This document shows, one piece after another, positions 7,692-11,019 of a stretch of DNA of 11,019 nucleotides (its first letter is position 1; each line of letters starts with the position of its first letter). The stretch is from Melampsora larici-populina 98AG31 (Eukaryota > Basidiomycota > Pucciniomycetes > Pucciniales > Melampsoraceae): contig NW_006769021.1 of NCBI RefSeq assembly GCF_000204055.1, positions 1-11,019 on the forward strand, written 5' to 3'. The notes beneath the pieces are model-generated. The model saw only the letters and a program-made list of their open reading frames with translations. It had not been told where the DNA came from and made no database searches. Made by a program: the position numbers and the translations under genes.

Positions 7692-9063
7692 GAAGAGGCG
7701 TTCTCCAGGTGCGGAAGTGGCAATTGTGCTAAGATAATCCATAGCTAACGATGCCAATACAGGGTACTTGCCCTCATGAGTCTGTGGGTAGTCAAACAAA
7801 ACGAGGTCAGCTATGAACAGTCATGAGAGAATAGAATTATTACATACACTCCACCAATCAAGAGTGATTCTTGGATCCATTAGCTTGTCCACATCATCAG
7901 AGCTCACAGGGTCTAAGCCTTGGATGTACCGATCCAATTCACCTAGATCGTTTGCAGTGTTGGCGTTTTTGTAGAGCTGGAAGACCTTGGGTACCTTATG
8001 TTTGACTGAGTTTGGGGAGACTACAGTGACTTTGTCGTTGATGGAAGTTTTGGAGTTGATCTCTTGCTGACGCTGCTCGAATCGTGAGCGAAGCAAATCC
8101 TCCGCGTGTGTTGTCATCACATCGTCTTTTCCAAAGGTCAGAGAAAAGAAGCCAAGGCGAAAACTGGGATGGAAGATTGTTGCTAGTACTAGGGAGTCAC
8201 AGGCCAAAGCCTCATCCATGTAAATGGTGGTTCGTCGAGACATTTCATAGATCATCGGGTAAATTGGGTCGTCGTCCACAAGTGAATCAAGCCGTTCGGT
8301 AAGTGATTTCATCAACTCAGCATACTTGTATAGTACCATTGATCCAGTAGGGGCATCAGCCTCCATTCTCTTACACAAGGCTCGCAAGGGCTGTTTGGTA
8401 TTTGATTATCAGCATGAAAGTCAAATTACATCAAAGTGAGATAGAAAACGACCCACGATCAATTCCTGGATGACTTCCTGGAGAGCTTCCCAATCGCCCA
8501 CTGAGAAGACAAGTTCTTGAAAGTAGCCACATTTGCCTGCATTCTTTCGAGGATGGTGTTTCTTCGCGTGAACCTTTGCGAGATCTTCTTTCATCATCTC
8601 ATCGATGATCTTCAAGATAAATCATAAAACAAACAAGTTAAGGTCAGTTTTAAATCCAACATACCCCCGAGGCAAACATGACACTTACATCACGTGCAGC
8701 ATACATACGCTCCCATCGATCGAGATCGATGTTCCATCTAATGCCATACTCGGCTAAGAGGGCAAGGAGAGCTGGTTGTCCATCATCTTGCCGCTTCTTG
8801 TTCAAAGCTGTGCGGCGTCGATTGAAGTCCTCTCGCCACGCAGCGGATCGAGTCAGCTTCTTGTTGACGATGTTGAGCTGAAAAAGTCACACTCAATCAG
8901 TAAAGTATTTGTTAATGATGAATAACTCATGAACACTTACGTTCCTGATCAAACGAGCCATGCGAGTACGAGGCATGCCTTTCTTGGCACGAGTAAATGA
9001 TTCTTGAGGCGGTTCCGGATCCTCGACATGCTCGTTCTCATCACCACTCTCGGGTAAGTCGTC

Positions 9064-9066
9064 CTA
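9064..9066 (-). other. In-frame TAG in the hAT transposase
   Basis: The frame reads EDNKV, stop, DDLPESGDENEHVEDPEPPQ and continues to RMARLIRN at the donor at 8940. The next exon joins in phase and the acidic linker character is the same on both sides. CAG to TAG is the simplest change. Confidence 0.85.
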
Positions 9067-11019
9067 AACTTTGTTGTCTTCATCTGAATCTTGAAGGTTG
9101 CCAATATCATGCTGATCATTCTCATCCTCGGAATCATCATTTAAAGGTTCATTCTTATCAAAGTCAATCATGATTGCTTCATCTTCTTCTGCAACACTTT
9201 CCATCACGTTGATGTTGGGAAAGCTGGCTAAGTTTGCAGGTCGGTGTCGTTTGGGTGAGATTCCGAGGGCATCCAACCCGGCATGAACAATCAGGCCAGT
9301 CTTATGGCAGATACAAAAGATATGCATGGTTTTCGGGTTCCAGTGAGAGCTGGGGTCATGTTCAATGAATTGTCTTTGAAGCTCGGATGCCAAAGTCTTG
9401 TTGTTGGATCCTGAATCTGACGCCATCGCTATCATGTAATAATTGCAAAAAGATAGTTAGAATCAAAGCAAAGAAATAATGAACGAAATAATACTTATCT
9501 TTTTACAAAGGTTGTGCTTCTTCAGCACTTTGGCTACAGGGGCTGCAAGCCATTCACCTCGGTGATGCCATGCAACCAGTTTCAAACAAAGGTGGCGTAT
9601 CACAAAGTTCCAGTCTTTGTCCACGAAAGCGACTAAGGCCCCAATAAACGCATGTCGGTTGCGAGAAACCGTCCACACATCTTGAATTAAAGTGAACATC
9701 CCAGGGAGGGTCTAACCGATTCGAAATAAGATGAAATCAAAAACATAAAATCAATACGTTTTCACATCAATACGACGGACAAAGTCAAGAATATAAAATT
9801 AATAAAGTAACTCACCTTAAGCTCCGCAACTAAATTGTCCTGAAGGCCAACATAGAGACGCTTGGCTTCATCTGCCGACCATTTTTGTTTGTAAAGTTTG
9901 ATACCGGGTCGAAGGTATGTAAGAACTGCCCGTAACATTGGATGTTCGATTATGGTCCATGGGAGACTGTTATTGACTTGCCATAAGGCTATCATTTGAT
10001 TAACCACGAGGTTATCAAATTCAGGAACAGGAAGGAGAAAATTATCAAGCGAGTGGGTATGACTATCACGGATCTGGCTGGCCAGTTGATCGGCTTGAGT
10101 GGGAGGAAGATGGGCGCCTGCTAAGATCGCATCTCTTCGACGAGGACAACCGGCTTTGTTTTTACCGGACTGGCTAGATCCGTCGCGGTGGACACGAAGG
10201 TTGGATTTTGAAGTCCCGCTGATGCGGACCTCCTTTTGACACCACTTACATTTGAGTGTCAAGGGAGGTGCCAAAGGATCCTGAAAGTTTATCACATATA
10301 AAGACATCATTAGCATGCGGTAAGAATAGAAGTGATAAAAAAGACTTACATCATGTGGGCGACGGAAGGGTGCACCAAAGAACAGAATAGGTGGATTGTA
10401 TTCGATCGCATCTGCTTCACCTTGACCAATGGTCTTGGCCCCGCGATTCCGCTTGCGTACACGCTGGTTGTCTTCATCAGAGTCTTGATCAAGGTCAGGA
10501 TTTGCCCCAGCAGCAGCAGCCAAGACCTACACAAAGTGGTAAGAACAATACACACCATTAGCATCAAACTTAATAATGATATGAAAGAATCTAATGAAAC
10601 GACTCACCAACTCAGCCTGAGCCTCCTTGCTTCGGCCAGTCTGAGCACTAGATTTTGACTTTGAAGACTTGGACTTGGCTTGGCTTGACCTCGTCCCCGA
10701 TTGAGATTGACGACCGCGGGCAGGAGCGATCTTTTGTATGTTAGTACTAATGATCTCAGGCACGTCTGATTTGTTTTTGGTTTTGATGTCGGGAAGGGTT
10801 TCTGATTCAGATTGAGAACGGACTCGCTTTCGATTGGTGACTTGTTTGGTGGTCGAAGAATTACGAGGTCTGATCAAGAAGGTAAAAGATGAGCTGGGTA
10901 GTGACTGTCGACTGTCGGAAGGGGGACAGATCATCCCACTGGCTTGTCGTGCAGGAGTAGTAACACGTCCAGATCGGCGTGGGGCGCTGTCATTGGTTTC
11001 ATATCCCGAAGGTTGATCG

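Larger units (their letters stand above)
7647..11019 (-). pseudogene. hAT-family transposase, 5' end beyond the window, C-terminus truncated, one nonsense codon
   Basis: Cut-and-paste transposase of a hAT element. Nine exons: 11019-10608 (open to the edge), 10526-10350, 10280-9816, 9711-9495, 9428-8941, 8877-8689, 8609-8457, 8390-7848 and 7781-7647. All are in phase, with introns of 63-104 bp. It gives about 925 residues, counted from the first whole codon. The N-terminus is basic and disordered (PRRSGRVTTPAR, AT-hook-like). A BED-like finger has CKWC at 207-210, His 227 and Cys 241. Core motifs are FTLIQDVWT (Asp 362), ITMASDSGSNN (Asp 428, across an intron), MHIFCICHKTGL, and IRWNIDLDRWERM (probable Glu 642). 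The dimerisation domain follows: LDWWS, then KYPVLASLAMDYLSTIATSA and ERLF. After ERLF the homology stops and 14 unrelated codons lead to TAA. TAG at 9064-9066 (codon 545) interrupts an acidic linker. The gene is doubly broken. Confidence 0.93.

Noticed and set aside
7526..7723. 65-residue minus-strand open frame through the palindrome
   Set aside because: It is the shifted frame of the hAT tail and the CAGAT repeats; its sequence reflects repeat composition and has no protein motif.
9064..9066. hAT TAG removed by a small intron
   Set aside because: No good donor/acceptor pair spans it, and the acidic linker reads through in the same frame on both sides.

Overview
The window looks like a transposon-rich stretch of a filamentous fungal genome, most likely a basidiomycete and probably a rust fungus (Pucciniales). 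The genes have many short introns (about 52 to 104 bp) with GTAAGT-like donors and CAG/TAG acceptors. The transposase families are a KDZ-type with an upstream CxC cysteine cluster and a hAT-type with a long disordered N-terminus; both are typical of such genomes. The organism call is inferred from gene content and style, because no species-specific marker is visible. No tRNA, rRNA or CRISPR array was seen.

Layout. (1) Positions 1-1430, minus strand: 3'-truncated (window edge) KDZ transposase pseudogene, five exons, two in-frame stops. (2) 1431-4101: no recognisable gene; AT-rich sequence with diverged repeats about 172 bp apart and an inverted copy of one of them. (3) 4102-6091, plus strand: five-exon gene of unknown function, about 564 codons, with one in-frame TGA at codon 211. 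(4) 6092-6390: AT-rich 3' flank containing an imperfect direct duplication. (5) About 6392-7668: a compact block with six exact copies of the dyad CAGAT-N2-ATCTG, inverted terminal-like repeats, a long palindrome, and inside it an intron-containing fragment of serine hydroxymethyltransferase (SHMT) on the minus strand. (6) 7647-11019, minus strand: hAT transposase in nine exons, 5' end beyond the window, one in-frame TAG, and a C-terminus cut off in the middle of the dimerisation domain exactly where block 5 begins.

Reading the parts together: two unrelated autonomous DNA-transposon genes have decayed here. A third, apparently non-autonomous element carrying a captured host-gene fragment (a 'Pack-type' element) seems to lie against, or to have inserted into, the hAT gene. 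None of the five recognisable coding relics except possibly the unknown gene can encode a full product as read; every in-frame stop seen could come from a single C-to-T or G-to-A transition. Exon joins were worked out by hand from splice signals, reading phase and family motifs, and have not been checked by alignment or RNA data.
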